Source of the DNA: Anaerobacillus isosaccharinicus
Lineage (GTDB): Bacteria; Bacillota; Bacilli; Bacillales; Anaerobacillaceae
DNA length: 64,000 nucleotides
Assembly: GCF_001866075.3 (NCBI RefSeq)
Contig: NZ_CP063356.1
Span: forward strand, 858,164 to 922,163
Direction of reading: 5' to 3'
Positions 36,617 through 46,509 of this stretch are shown piece by piece (positions within the stretch are counted from its first letter, which is position 1; each line of letters starts with the position of its first letter). Both the position numbers and the translations under genes were made by a program. Under the pieces are notes generated by a model, which was not told the origin of the DNA, made no database searches, and was given only the letters and a program-made list of their open reading frames with translations.

Positions 36617-36644
36617 AGAGCGTTTCTTTTTTTAGAAACGCTCT
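36617..36644 (-). terminator. Terminator
   Basis: AGAGCGTTTCT / AGAAACGCTCT arms with a T-rich loop, downstream of the 78-aa membrane gene. Confidence 0.7.
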
Positions 36645-36764
36645 CGAAAAGATAGAATATAATAAACAGCTATTAAGTATCCTCCCACTTAGAAATAATA
36701 CTTTGCTAAGTTATCACTACTAATTCCCTTATTAGCGTTAAACATATCCCAAAACAAGTGTATT

Positions 36765-37001
36765 TTAAGAGGCTTTAGATTCTGATTGGCTTTTTGACTT
36801 CTTACTTGATTTCCTATTAAAATAGTAAACTAATAAATAATAAATAACGGCACAACTAATAATAAAAAAACGAAACTCCCATATTGTATATGTTGAATAT
36901 TTTATGGAGTTGTTACTTGCCTCAATTAAAGATGTTAAGAACCATCCTCCAAAAACTATTATTCCAATTAGATTTAATGCTTTTTGTGTATTTCCGTCCA
37001 T
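36765..37001 (-). CDS. Two-TM small membrane protein, 78 aa
   Basis: MDGNTQKALNLIGIIVFGGWFL, a short loop, a second helix with CAVIYYLLVYYF, and a Lys/Ser-rich tail. TAGGAGTGATTGTT precedes ATG 37001. Function unknown. Confidence 0.6.
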   Translation of the reverse strand: MDGNTQKALNLIGIIVFGGWFLTSLIEASNNSIKYSTYTIWEFRFFIISCAVIYYLLVYYFNRKSSKKSKSQSESKAS

Positions 37002-37270
37002 AACAATCACTCCTAAGTTTTTGATAGCAAGCTTGTTGAGCTATTCTGCTCATACTTGAATAAGTAAATTTTAACACTATCTTCCAAATACAAAAAGGCA
37101 TTTTGTAAAGAAAAATAAATGGACCTGGTTTGATAAGTAACCAAGTCCATTACCGCTAAATTTTTTCACTGAAGCACTCTTAGTTTATCAGTTAGTTCAT
37201 GACTGCACTAATCATTACTTCACCAGAATTTATTATAAAAAAAAATAAACAAAACAATATAATTTGATTT

Positions 37271-37897
37271 TTATTTTTCCTTATTCTCTACTTTCTTTTT
37301 CATAACTTCTGCCATATGTTGAGAATGTAAATTGGGCTCACTTTGTAATTGAGCAATAATGTTCTGGTAATCTTCGTCATTACGATTTTGGCTCAGTTTA
37401 TATGCAGCTTGCATTTCACTTATTTTAATTTTAAATCCAACAATCCCTTTTAGTTGAGTTTCTAAGAGTTGAGGTGATAGATTATCCCATAGGATCGGGT
37501 TTTTTCGATGTTTTTCATATTTTTCAAGCAAACTAGTAAGGTCCTGTATTAATTCTTCTTTCTCCATAATGCTTGCATATCCATAGACATGGACGGATTG
37601 ATAATTCCAAGTGGGAACATTTTCATGTTCATACCAAGAAGAAGATATGTAAGCATGAGGTCCTTGAAACATTATTAGCACTTCCTCACCGGTATCGAAT
37701 GTTCTCCACTGAGGATTTCCATATGCCATGTGACCAGTAATATAATAATCATCTCCTACTTTACTTAGTTCTAAAGGAATGTGAGTCGCTATTGGTTTTC
37801 GATCTTTTATTGTTACTAGAGTTCCAAATGAGTTTTCATTAACAAAATCAATAATCTCGTCATAATCTGTGACCTTAAAATATTTAGGTATAAACAT
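37271..37897 (-). CDS. paiB: PaiB-like FMN-binding protein, 208 aa
   Basis: FSFGTLVT-like start, IATHIPLEL, ITGHMAYGNPQWRTF, VLIMFQGPHAYISSSWY and VPTWNYQSVHVYG are the PaiB (transcriptional regulator / split-barrel) motifs. In Bacillus subtilis PaiB acts with PaiA on sporulation and protease genes; here no paiA is adjacent. ATG 37897 after GGAGGGATCAAAGC. IS copy 2 inserted 25 bp upstream of the start. Confidence 0.88.
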   Translation of the reverse strand: MFIPKYFKVTDYDEIIDFVNENSFGTLVTIKDRKPIATHIPLELSKVGDDYYITGHMAYGNPQWRTFDTGEEVLIMFQGPHAYISSSWYEHENVPTWNYQSVHVYGYASIMEKEELIQDLTSLLEKYEKHRKNPILWDNLSPQLLETQLKGIVGFKIKISEMQAAYKLSQNRNDEDYQNIIAQLQSEPNLHSQHMAEVMKKKVENKEK

Positions 37898-37922
37898 GCT
37901 TTGATCCCTCCTTAACTTATGA

Positions 37923-39805
37923 TAGACTCTCGGCATTTGCCGAGCCTTGTGGCTCAAGGTTTTCTTGAACCAATTTATTTGTATCCCTCCTATTTCTAGG
38001 TGGGATTTTTACTTTAGTTTTCTTCTTCAATTGGAAATTAATTGTTGAAAAATATCATAAAAAAACTAAAAAAACACTTGACTTTTTAGTGGAACCCCAA
38101 TAATCGCCGAGGAGGAATTGACTTCCTAACAATACGGTGAAATGGGGGATTTAAATGAAACCTGCGCTAATACCACATATCTCATATCAAAACTTCGTTT
38201 TAGACCAATTAAATACTCATTACTCAGGCGGTATACTGACTCTCGTACAAAAAGATTGGACTATTATCTCGAAGTTATGGATCACGGATCTTTCGTTTAC
38301 CACTACGTGGCTTCATGATTCATATTCAGTTAAAGGTCCTGAGCCACGTGATCCTGCTTCCATGCTTCGCTCTTATCTTTTGTGTTTATTGACAAGTCCG
38401 ACCCTGAGTATTACAGAATGGGTGAACCAACTCCATCGTGTTCCTCTTTACACGATCCTTAGCGGCTTTGAACCTGGGGATGTTCCAGGTGTCGGTACTT
38501 TTTATGACTTCTTCAGACGGCTATCAGGTTTTGAGAAGGCTAATGTAAAACCTTTTATTAAGCTCAAACGAAAAAAGAAGCAGAAGAAAAAACCGAAAAA
38601 GGGTGAAAAAGCAACTCCTAGAAACCCTGGTATTATTAGAAAATTAGTGGATCGTCATTTACGCAATGGCTCAAAACAAAAACAATTGCCGGGAGATCAA
38701 TTATACGCGTTTTTTCAATCTCAATTTCTTGAAGTTTCAGCGAGATTGGGTTTGCTTGGGGATCCCCATTCCCTTGGTGTTGTTGGAGATGGGACACCCG
38801 TGGAAACAGCGAGATACCCAAGGAGCAAACCTATTTGTGATTGTAGTGCCCAAGGACTAACGAATTGTACTCATCCTCGTCGATATTCTCAACCTGACAT
38901 CGACTCAGGTTGGGATAGTTCAAGGGAGAGGTACTTCAACGGATATCATCTCTACATGATATCCACTAGCGATAGCCAATACGACTTGCCGCTATATCCA
39001 CGGCTGCATCCTGCTTCCCGGCATGATTCAGTCAGCCTAGTGGTTGGTTCAATTGAATTTTCGCAACGGTACACCTTGGGCACAATTGATAAAATCCTTC
39101 TCGATGCCGCACATGATGCAGAACCGATTTACGAATTACTGGACCATCATAATGTGGAACCATTTATTGATCTTAATGTTCGAACAAAGAAAAACTTCAG
39201 TACGCAAAGTGATATTCAGATTTCTCCCCTAGGCGTTCCTATTTGTCCAATTGGAATGGAAATGAAACCCAATGGGTTTGACAAATCTCAAAACCGCCAA
39301 AAGTGGCGTTGTCCACTAGCTTGCGGAACAAAAAATACATGTTCCACTCCGTGTTCTAAAGCGAAGTATGGCCGGACATTTCATACGTTTAAGCAAGATA
39401 ATCTTCGTCTGTTCACTAAAACACCGAGGTCTTCTGAAAAGTGGAAACTGATTTATAAACGAAGAACTTCAGTTGAACGTTCGAACAAAAGAGAAAAAGT
39501 CGACTATCACTTAGAATCTGGGCGTCATCGCTCTACAAAAATGTGGTATGTCCGCTTATATTCAATCATGATGTGTCAACACATAGATGCTTGGTACAGT
39601 AGTCAGAAAGAGACTTTGAACATCCAAGAAATCATCTTTTCTAAGAGCGCCTAGTCATTTTTAAAAAATAGCAGCCGTAGGCTTATTTGGTATACACTTT
39701 TTTGAAAACACTATGAAAACACATCACTTTGCTGTCCTGTTAATGAAATTCCCAGTAAATTTTTTACAAATCTTCGATAAACTCATCATTTATTCCGAGA
39801 GTCTA
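37923..39805 (+). mobile_element. IS copy 2, 1883 bp
   Basis: Same TAGACTCTCGG ends as copy 1. Left end abuts the paiB leader. Direct tandem with copy 3, only 6 bp (TTTTAA) apart. Confidence 0.88.
38155..39654 (+). CDS. DDE transposase of IS copy 2, 499 aa
   Basis: Full length. Shares diagnostic residues with copy 4 (VQKD near the start, STQSD, CGTKNTC, FSKSA at the end) rather than with copies 1 and 3, but shares the KKKQKKK lysine tract with copy 3. Confidence 0.85.
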   Translation: MKPALIPHISYQNFVLDQLNTHYSGGILTLVQKDWTIISKLWITDLSFTTTWLHDSYSVKGPEPRDPASMLRSYLLCLLTSPTLSITEWVNQLHRVPLYTILSGFEPGDVPGVGTFYDFFRRLSGFEKANVKPFIKLKRKKKQKKKPKKGEKATPRNPGIIRKLVDRHLRNGSKQKQLPGDQLYAFFQSQFLEVSARLGLLGDPHSLGVVGDGTPVETARYPRSKPICDCSAQGLTNCTHPRRYSQPDIDSGWDSSRERYFNGYHLYMISTSDSQYDLPLYPRLHPASRHDSVSLVVGSIEFSQRYTLGTIDKILLDAAHDAEPIYELLDHHNVEPFIDLNVRTKKNFSTQSDIQISPLGVPICPIGMEMKPNGFDKSQNRQKWRCPLACGTKNTCSTPCSKAKYGRTFHTFKQDNLRLFTKTPRSSEKWKLIYKRRTSVERSNKREKVDYHLESGRHRSTKMWYVRLYSIMMCQHIDAWYSSQKETLNIQEIIFSKSA

Positions 39806-39811
39806 TTTTAA

Positions 39812-41697
39812 TAGACTCTCGGCATTTGCCGAGCCTTGTGGCTCAAGGTTTTCTTGAGCCAATTTATTTGTATCCCTCCTATTTCTAGGTGGGATTTTTA
39901 CTTTAGATTTCTTTTTCAATTGGGAATTAATTGTTGAAAAATATCATAAAAAAACTAAAAAAACACTTGACTTTTTAGTGCAACCCCAATAATCGCCGAG
40001 GAGGAATTGACTTCCTAACAATACGGTGAAATGGGGGATTTAAATGAAACCTACGCTAATACCACATATCTCATATCAAAACTTCGTTTTAGACCAACTA
40101 AATACTCATTACTCAGGCGGTATACTGACTCTCGTACGAAAAGATTGGACTATTATCTCAAAGTTATGGATCACGGATCTTTCTTTTACTACTACTTGGC
40201 TTCATGATTTATATTCAGTTAAAGGTCCTGAGCCACGTGATCCTGCTTCCATGCTTCGCTCTTATCTTTTGTGTTTATTGACAAGTCCGACCCTGAGTAT
40301 TACAGAATGGGTGAACCAACTCCATCGTGTTCCTCTTTACACGATCCTTAGCGGCTTTGAACCTGGGGATGTTCCAGGGGTCGGTACTTTTTATGACTTC
40401 TTCAGACGGCTATCAGGTTTTGAGAAGGCTAATGTAAAACCTTTTATTAAGCTCAAACGAAAAAAGAAGCAGAAGAAAAAACCGAAAAAGGGTGAAAAAG
40501 CAACTCCTAGAAACCCTGGTATTATTAGAAAATTAGTAGATCGTCATTTACGCCATGGTTCAAAACAAAAACAATTGCCGGGAGATCAATTATACGCGTT
40601 TTTTCAATCTCAATTTCTTGAGGTTTCAGCGAGATTGGGTTTGCTTGGAGATCCCCATTCCCTTGGTGTTGTTGGAGATGGGACACCTGTGGAAACAGCG
40701 AGTTACCCAAGAAGCAAACCTATTTGTGATTGTAGTGCCCAAGGACTAACGAATTGTACTCATCCTCGTCGATATTCTCAACCTGACATCGACTCAGGTT
40801 GGGATAGTTCAAGGGAGAGGTACTTCAACGGATATCATCTCTACATGATATCCACTAGCGATAGCCGATTCGACTTACCGCTATATCCACGGCTACATCC
40901 TGCTTCCCGGCATGATTCAGTCAGCCTAGTGGTTAGCTCAATTGAATTTTCGCAACGGTACACCTTGGGCACAATTGATAAAATCCTTCTCGATGCCGCA
41001 CATGATGCAGAACCGATTTACGAATTACTGGACCATCATAATGTGGAACCGTTTATTGATCTTAATGTTCGAACAAAGAAAAACTTCAGTACGGAAAGTG
41101 ATATTCAAATTTCTCCCATAGGCGTGCCTATTTGTCCAATCGGTAAGGAAATGAAACCCAACGGTTTTGACATATCTCAAAACCGCCAAAAGTGGCGTTG
41201 TCCACTAGCTTGCGGATCGAAAAATACATGTTCCACTCCGTGTTCTAAAGCGAAGTATGGCCGCACATTTCATACGTTTAAGCGAGATAATCTTCGTCTG
41301 TTCACTAAAACACCAAGATCTTCTGAAAAGTGGAAACTCATTTATAAACGAAGAACTTCAGTTGAACGTTCGAACAAAAGAGAAAAAGTCGATTATCACT
41401 TAGAAGCTGGGCGCCATCGCTCTACAAAAATGTGGTATGTCCGCCTATACTCAATCATGATGTGTCAACACATAGATGCTTGGTACAGTAGTCAGAAAGA
41501 GACTTTGAACATTCAGGAAATCATCTTTACTAAAAGCGCCTAGACAATTTTTAAAAAATAGAATAACTGTAGGCTTATTTGGTGCATACTTTTTTGAAAA
41601 CACTATGAAAACACATCATTTTACTGTCCTGTTAATGAAATTCCCAGTAAATTTTTTACAAATCTTCGATAAACTCATCATTTATTCCGAGAGTCTA
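39812..41697 (+). mobile_element. IS copy 3, 1886 bp
   Basis: Same ends and orientation as copy 2. Right flank is AT-rich non-coding DNA. Confidence 0.88.
40044..41543 (+). CDS. DDE transposase of IS copy 3, 499 aa
   Basis: Full length; nearly identical to copy 1 at both ends, with a private cluster of substitutions at about 40540-40900 (RHGSK, TASYP, DSRFD) not found in the other three copies, suggesting gene conversion from an unseen copy. Confidence 0.85.
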   Translation: MKPTLIPHISYQNFVLDQLNTHYSGGILTLVRKDWTIISKLWITDLSFTTTWLHDLYSVKGPEPRDPASMLRSYLLCLLTSPTLSITEWVNQLHRVPLYTILSGFEPGDVPGVGTFYDFFRRLSGFEKANVKPFIKLKRKKKQKKKPKKGEKATPRNPGIIRKLVDRHLRHGSKQKQLPGDQLYAFFQSQFLEVSARLGLLGDPHSLGVVGDGTPVETASYPRSKPICDCSAQGLTNCTHPRRYSQPDIDSGWDSSRERYFNGYHLYMISTSDSRFDLPLYPRLHPASRHDSVSLVVSSIEFSQRYTLGTIDKILLDAAHDAEPIYELLDHHNVEPFIDLNVRTKKNFSTESDIQISPIGVPICPIGKEMKPNGFDISQNRQKWRCPLACGSKNTCSTPCSKAKYGRTFHTFKRDNLRLFTKTPRSSEKWKLIYKRRTSVERSNKREKVDYHLEAGRHRSTKMWYVRLYSIMMCQHIDAWYSSQKETLNIQEIIFTKSA

Positions 41698-42007
41698 TTA
41701 TAATTTACCAGTAACCCCTAAACCTCCATGCAGTATCATAGCTTCGCTTGTTATACGAGATCTAAGTCCCAACCAGCCTCAATCATGTTTCTACAAGTAG
41801 GGGGCGAACGGTTTAGTTGACGGGATCAATGCCCCACGAGCAGTTACGTTCTACCCTGGCTACTGTTATAATAAGACCATATAAAAAAAGGTCAACCAGA
41901 AATATTTTCATATCTGGCTAACCTTATAATACGAACGAAGCAGTTTATTAATTATGATGGTATTTTCCTATTATGTTATTTTACCCATATACGAAGGAGG
42001 AAAAAAA
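41698..42007. other. Non-coding stretch with a hairpin
   Basis: Contains a hairpin near 41888..41930 (AGGTCAACCAGA / TCTGGCTAACCT) that may end transcription ahead of the following lipoprotein gene. No gene recognised. Confidence 0.4.
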
Positions 42008-42550
42008 TTGAAGAAATCATTTATCATAATAATTATGGTATTACTACTGGCTGCTTGCACTTCACAAGATTCTCATAAGTCTTATAAGAGTGTAATTGAG
42101 CTAGATGACCTAAAGTTTGAAGTCGAAGACTATGAAATACGAAGCAGCAATAATCCTGATGATAAAAACGTTCAAGTATTTGTAAAAAAAGCAATTCATT
42201 ATCAATTTAGCCTTTTGAATACTGGCATTGAGAAAATAGGCTCCGATAATATTGACGACGAGAAATTGGAAGTATATATTGAAGCCCATGAAAATTTATT
42301 AGATTTTATGGAACCGAACCTTTTTGAAACTAACAAGTCTAACATGCGGAGTGGAAGTGGAAGTGGAAGTCAGCAAACATATTTAAATCCTAATGAAAAA
42401 GGTGAGTATTTCTTCACATATATCATTGCTGATATCAAAGATTTGGAATTGATAAAAGAGAATGCATTAGATGCTGATATTGTTGTCTTACTTACAAACT
42501 CTTCGGGTATAAGTGAAGAAATAAAAAGAATTACTCTAAATAAAAAATAA
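42008..42550 (+). CDS. Small lipoprotein, 180 aa
   Basis: TTG start after AAGGAGGAAAAAAA. Lipoprotein signal KKSFIIIIMVLLLAAC, then a soluble acidic domain with FSLLNTGIEKIG and a SGSGSGS linker, resembling extracytoplasmic binding-type lipoproteins (a DUF4352-like fold is possible, not confirmed). First gene of the + strand mini-gene array. Confidence 0.75.
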   Translation: MKKSFIIIIMVLLLAACTSQDSHKSYKSVIELDDLKFEVEDYEIRSSNNPDDKNVQVFVKKAIHYQFSLLNTGIEKIGSDNIDDEKLEVYIEAHENLLDFMEPNLFETNKSNMRSGSGSGSQQTYLNPNEKGEYFFTYIIADIKDLELIKENALDADIVVLLTNSSGISEEIKRITLNKK

Positions 42551-42580
42551 ATGTGTTTTCAAAAATAAATAGTATTTTTA

Positions 42581-42630
42581 GACGGGGTTATTAAAACAAA
42601 ACAAATGCTTTATTCGTTAGTTAGGCAGTG
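42581..42630 (+). repeat. Array hairpin repeat, weak member
   Basis: Starts GACGGGG and ends GTTAGGCAG; only loosely like the other members (45528, 45765, 46326, 46731), but in the same place between two array genes. Confidence 0.3.
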
Positions 42631-42678
42631 CATTATAGATTTAATTTGACCTTGTGCTTCAAAATAGGGGGAATCTCG

Positions 42679-43440
42679 ATGACCTATATTTATGGTTTGG
42701 TTTCGGTTGCGATGAGTGTGATTATAGCTTTTATATTTGGGATTCCGATTATTTCTGAATGGGGTCTTACTTATTTTCACTTTGAATACCTCATCTTAGG
42801 TTTTGTAGCTCCAATGGGATATTACTATTTTGTCTTCAACAAAGAAAAAACATTTAATAAAAAACATATCTTACCAGGTTTATCTTTTGGATTAGTAGCT
42901 TTGTTTATAATCCTAGTTATTCATTATTTCGTTCTATCACATTTGCTTGTTTCTTTTCTTCCATATTTAAGTTCAGTTAAATTGGAAATTCTCGTCTTCA
43001 TTATCGGAAGTATCATTCTCCCCTTATTTAAGATAATAGGACAAATCAAATGTAAGAAATGTAAAAGTGGATATTTTATTGAAGAGTTGCTTTTTAAGGT
43101 AGGTAAAAAAGATTATCGAGATGATATTAAAAAGTTTATCCAATTGGCAGCCAATAATAGTGATAGAGAACTAAGAAATTTTATAAAAGAACGAAGGTTA
43201 TGTACTGGCTATTCATCAATGAACCACGAAGAAAAACCTTCATCGTATTCGTTTTATTTGATTACATGTAAAAATTGTAAATCTCAATATATTGTTAGCG
43301 AAAAAAGTAAAGAGAATAATGATGGCTCTTCGCTAATTTCTATTGGTACACGAGATTTCATTAAGAATAATAGTCTAGTAATCTTCTCAACTTTTACTAG
43401 GTTTTCATACTTAAAATCGACCGTCAAGGAAACCACTTGA
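42679..43440 (+). CDS. Membrane protein with two zinc-ribbon CxxC pairs, 253 aa, tail altered by IS
   Basis: Four membrane helices in the first 140 residues, then CKKCKSGYF and CKNCKSQYI. ATG 42679 follows AGGGGGAATCTCG. The last 15 or so residues are encoded by the hairpin end of the ISL3-type element, so the native C-terminus was probably lost. Function unknown. Confidence 0.65.
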   Translation: MTYIYGLVSVAMSVIIAFIFGIPIISEWGLTYFHFEYLILGFVAPMGYYYFVFNKEKTFNKKHILPGLSFGLVALFIILVIHYFVLSHLLVSFLPYLSSVKLEILVFIIGSIILPLFKIIGQIKCKKCKSGYFIEELLFKVGKKDYRDDIKKFIQLAANNSDRELRNFIKERRLCTGYSSMNHEEKPSSYSFYLITCKNCKSQYIVSEKSKENNDGSSLISIGTRDFIKNNSLVIFSTFTRFSYLKSTVKETT

Positions 43441-43458
43441 CCGACGATTTTAAGTATG
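43406..43458. terminator. Hairpin at the ISL3 element's 3' side
   Basis: CATACTTAAAATCG and its inverse (43406..43419, 43445..43458) flank a second GTCAAG/CTTGAC pair, placed directly downstream of the transposase stop. Confidence 0.55.
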
Positions 43459-43490
43459 AAAGTGCATAGTTAGGTTGAGAAGGAGATAAT

Positions 43491-44729
43491 CTAAGCATGA
43501 GGCTTCACTCGTAAAGTAAACTTATTAGCCGTTGCGTAGATCATGGCAATAAAGTTTTCAATTGATCGGTAGCCTCTTGCTTTCCGCTTTGATGCTTGAA
43601 CAAGGCTATTAATTCCTTCAAGTAAACCATTGGTCATTCTTGAAGCGAACCAACGTAATATACCTTTTTCATGTCTTTTGAGTGTCCGAGCAACATCAAC
43701 TATTGGCTCTAAACGTGAACGTATTGCCCAATTGTACCAATCATCAAAATACCAACCTGAAAACATTTGGCTAGTTGACCAAAGTCCTTGTAGAGCTAAT
43801 CTCAACCGATAAGCCTTAGCTGTATTTAAATGGCTATCTTTTAACTTCATAAGTTTTTCATGTTGAGACTGGGATAGGTTTTGTGAGTTCTTCAACCATA
43901 AATAACGTGTTTTTTTTAGCAATGGCTCATCATTCTGTTCCTGTCTGCGAACCTTATCGACAGCTTCGTTGACTAATTTCATAACGTGAAATTTATCGAA
44001 CGTAATGTGTGCCTTTGGAAAAGCTTCTTCAATACCTTTAATAAAAGCCGGTGACATATCGCAACAGCACTCCAGGATTGAAGTCGCTTCTATTCCTTTA
44101 TTTTCAAGGTGTTGCTTGAATGATTGGATCACAGAGGCATCTTTACCTTCAATGGCGAAAATGACACGTTTAGAATCAACATCTACAAATAACGTCACAT
44201 AGCGATGGCCTCGTCTGCTTGAAGTTTCATCAACTGCAATACGAGTTATGTTTGAGAGATCAAGCTCATCCATATTTTTTTGTACATAATAATGGAAGAC
44301 TCTCCACAATCTCGTATCATGTTCATTTACTTCACGAGCAACTGCGGCAACAGGCATTTCTTTCATTAACTGCATAACTTGGGCTTCGAATAGCCATGTG
44401 AACCCAGCTTTTGGTCGAGACCAATCAACTTGCACAGTTAGAACCTTATCGCAAATATCACATTTTATTCTTGGTAACCTTGCATGTAGATATGTCTGGT
44501 ATTGCCAGAAATCCTTATGACGCCACATCCTGTCGTCATTTGCGATATCATGAACACCATTATGTTCATTTCCACAATGTGGACATGGGAACTTAGCTCC
44601 ACGTTTGAAATCTAAAAAGACATGAAACTGATCTGAACTTTTTACTAATTTGTAGTCTTCAATATACCATGGATCTTGGATATCTAATGCCTCTTGAAAT
44701 AGACGGTATTCTTTTTCGAAATCTTGCAT
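43491..44729 (-). CDS. ISL3-family transposase, 412 aa
   Basis: Zinc-finger CPHCGNEHNGVHD plus CDICDK at the N-terminus, then RIAVDETSSRRGHRYVTLFVD (Asp), CDMSPAFIKGIEEAFPKAHITFDKFHVMKLVNEAVD (Asp), and NGLLEGINSLVQASKRKARGYR (Glu), all diagnostic of ISL3. Full length with GGAGTG before ATG. The IS ends were not resolved by eye. Confidence 0.92.
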   Translation of the reverse strand: MQDFEKEYRLFQEALDIQDPWYIEDYKLVKSSDQFHVFLDFKRGAKFPCPHCGNEHNGVHDIANDDRMWRHKDFWQYQTYLHARLPRIKCDICDKVLTVQVDWSRPKAGFTWLFEAQVMQLMKEMPVAAVAREVNEHDTRLWRVFHYYVQKNMDELDLSNITRIAVDETSSRRGHRYVTLFVDVDSKRVIFAIEGKDASVIQSFKQHLENKGIEATSILECCCDMSPAFIKGIEEAFPKAHITFDKFHVMKLVNEAVDKVRRQEQNDEPLLKKTRYLWLKNSQNLSQSQHEKLMKLKDSHLNTAKAYRLRLALQGLWSTSQMFSGWYFDDWYNWAIRSRLEPIVDVARTLKRHEKGILRWFASRMTNGLLEGINSLVQASKRKARGYRSIENFIAMIYATANKFTLRVKPHA

Positions 44730-44910
44730 TCTTACACACTCCTGACCGTTTTATTAGACTTTTTATCTAGTATGGTCAGGTCTTTTAATCTATAAACAAA
44801 TACTAATTAGCGAGGAAGCATAATGATGATATTTCACTAAAGCACTCCTACGAAATAATAGCTTGCATTAATTTAAGCAAAGAAATTCAGGTAAATTGAA
44901 AAATTGTTAA

Positions 44911-44985
44911 TTATTTCACTTAAACAAACGATAAGCGATAGCTTAAAGAAAGGTTATCACCTTTCTCCTGTTGAAGTGCAATAGT
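44911..44985 (+). repeat. Array hairpin repeat 1
   Basis: TTCACTTAAACAAACG followed by AGCGATAGC and GGTTATCACC, in front of the lipoprotein gene at 45056. Same layout as the stronger members but a weaker stem. Confidence 0.4.
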
Positions 44986-45055
44986 AATTAGAATTCATTG
45001 ATGAAAGTGTTTGGAAGAAATTAAAGAATATAAGTTATGAATTGAGGGATTAAGA

Positions 45056-45487
45056 TTGTTGAAAAGAATTATCATGTCAGGAATTGCATTAAGCATGGCT
45101 ACAATAATTGGTTGTAGTAACGAAGAAAATAAAGTACAAGTAGATGAAGAAGTTCAAACCGCAATCAATGTAGTAGAAGAATATCTTTTAACTGAGGACA
45201 TTGAACAGGCAAAAACATTTTTTGGTAGTGAGGTCTATTTTCCAGCAGATGAAGAACCGAATGCAGAACATAATCCAAATCAAATAAATTTCCCTAATAA
45301 TTACTATTATGAGTGGAATTCAAATGAAAAAAATAAGAAAGAGTTGATTGATTTTTCAGTAGATAGCAATGAAATTTACCTTTATTACAAAACAACGACA
45401 TTTGGAAAGTATAATATTGTTTTTAAATATACAATGACTAAGGAAGATGATTGGAAAATTAGTAAAATAGAAGCTGTTGTAGACTAA
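45056..45487 (+). CDS. Small lipoprotein, 143 aa
   Basis: TTG start (two adjacent TTG codons). Signal KRIIMSGIALSMATIIGC with a usable lipobox, then a compact domain resembling DUF-type extracellular lipoproteins with DDWKISKIEAVVD at the end (an NTF2-like fold possible). Single gene between two array repeats. Confidence 0.7.
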   Translation: MLKRIIMSGIALSMATIIGCSNEENKVQVDEEVQTAINVVEEYLLTEDIEQAKTFFGSEVYFPADEEPNAEHNPNQINFPNNYYYEWNSNEKNKKELIDFSVDSNEIYLYYKTTTFGKYNIVFKYTMTKEDDWKISKIEAVVD

Positions 45488-45527
45488 GATTGATGACTTG
45501 TATATTGTGAAATTTTGTACTTAAAGT

Positions 45528-45568
45528 AACGGGTGCGGTAGCTTTACAAAGGTTGTGGCTTAATACGC
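45528..45568 (+). repeat. Array hairpin repeat 2
   Basis: AACGGGTGCGGTAGC, a short ACAAAG loop and GTTGTGGC, between two array genes. Confidence 0.5.
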
Positions 45569-45640
45569 AAAAAAAGAAACCATTGGAATTATTATTTCGT
45601 ATAAAAATTATATAATTTCCGAGGTGGAGAGGGGGGAAAC

Positions 45641-45727
45641 ATGATTTCAAATATTTTAGTACCTATTTTAACTTTAGCTGTACTCGTCGGTGTTGGACTA
45701 TTATTATTCAGGCTCTTCAAACGTTAA
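45641..45727 (+). CDS. 28-aa membrane peptide
   Basis: MISNILVPILTLAVLVGVGL and LLFRLFKR: one membrane helix with a basic C-terminus. A very strong ribosome site GAGGTGGAGAGGGGGGAAAC precedes the ATG. The peptide resembles membrane-active small proteins or type I toxins in layout, but no antisense RNA gene was identified. Confidence 0.55.
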   Translation: MISNILVPILTLAVLVGVGLLLFRLFKR

Positions 45728-45764
45728 TTTGAAATAACTGAATTTAAAAACTCTTATTGTGTTT

Positions 45765-45813
45765 AACGAAGAGCGATAGCAAAACAAGCTTTCGCCTATT
45801 CAACTACTGGGCA
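45765..45813 (+). repeat. Array hairpin repeat 3
   Basis: AACGAAGAGCGATAGC, loop with ACAAG, then GCTTTCGCCT, ending TGGGCAG. Confidence 0.55.
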
Positions 45814-45855
45814 GAAGAGTTTAATAAAGAAAAAGAAAGAATTGGAGTGGGAGAT

Positions 45856-46319
45856 TTGAAGAGGTTTGTTTTAGCAATATACATTTGTAGTTTACTCATT
45901 GTTACAGCTTGCGGAAATGAAAAACAAGATAGTATTGGTATTGTAGATTTTCAATTAATCCCGAATGAAACTGATATTATAGCAATTCATGTTGGTGGGG
46001 TTGATGAAGATGGTGTATCGACAGATGAAACAAATATAACAATTGAAGAAAAACAGAAAATAAAAAAAGTATAAGCTTTAATAGGCGATATCCACTTTTA
46101 ACCAATAGAAAAACAAGATGTTTTAGACCAAGAATTACATAAAACTATTGGTTACAGTTTATTATTGAAGATTTCAATTCACAAAAACATTCGAGTTTAT
46201 GGTTATTAAGCGATGGTGAAACGATAATTATTCCTACTTGGGAAAAACAGTATTATATTAAAAGTGGTGTTGGTAGTTTATACCAAAAAATACTAGACTT
46301 ATTAGAGCTTCAATTTTAG
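45856..46319 (+). pseudogene. Small lipoprotein, frameshifted
   Basis: TTG start after GGAGTGGGAGAT; lipoprotein signal KRFVLAIYICSLLIVTAC, then IVDFQLIPNETDIIAIHVGG. The frame stops at 46074, while homologous-looking coding sequence continues in other frames to WLLSDGETIIIPTWEKQYYI and ILDLLELQF at 46317, so one or more frameshifts have broken it. A 72-aa product could still be made. Confidence 0.6.
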
Positions 46320-46325
46320 TTACTT

Positions 46326-46390
46326 TTCACTAACGGAAGGCGTTACTGGAACAAGCAGCAGTGACGCTTTCTTTGTATCTATTGAAGCAG
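46326..46390 (+). repeat. Array hairpin repeat 4, best member
   Basis: TTCACTAACG, left arm GGAAGGCGTTACTG, loop with ACAAG, right arm CAGTGACGCTTTC, T-rich stretch, ending TTGAAGCAG. Confidence 0.6.
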
Positions 46391-46509
46391 AATACTTGAA
46401 CAAGATTTTAAATCTGAAACCATATATTGTATACTTCCGTAAATAAATATTAGAAAAATTAGAATTTTGTTTTGACGGGTATTGACACTACAAAAAGGAG
46501 ATGAGATTA

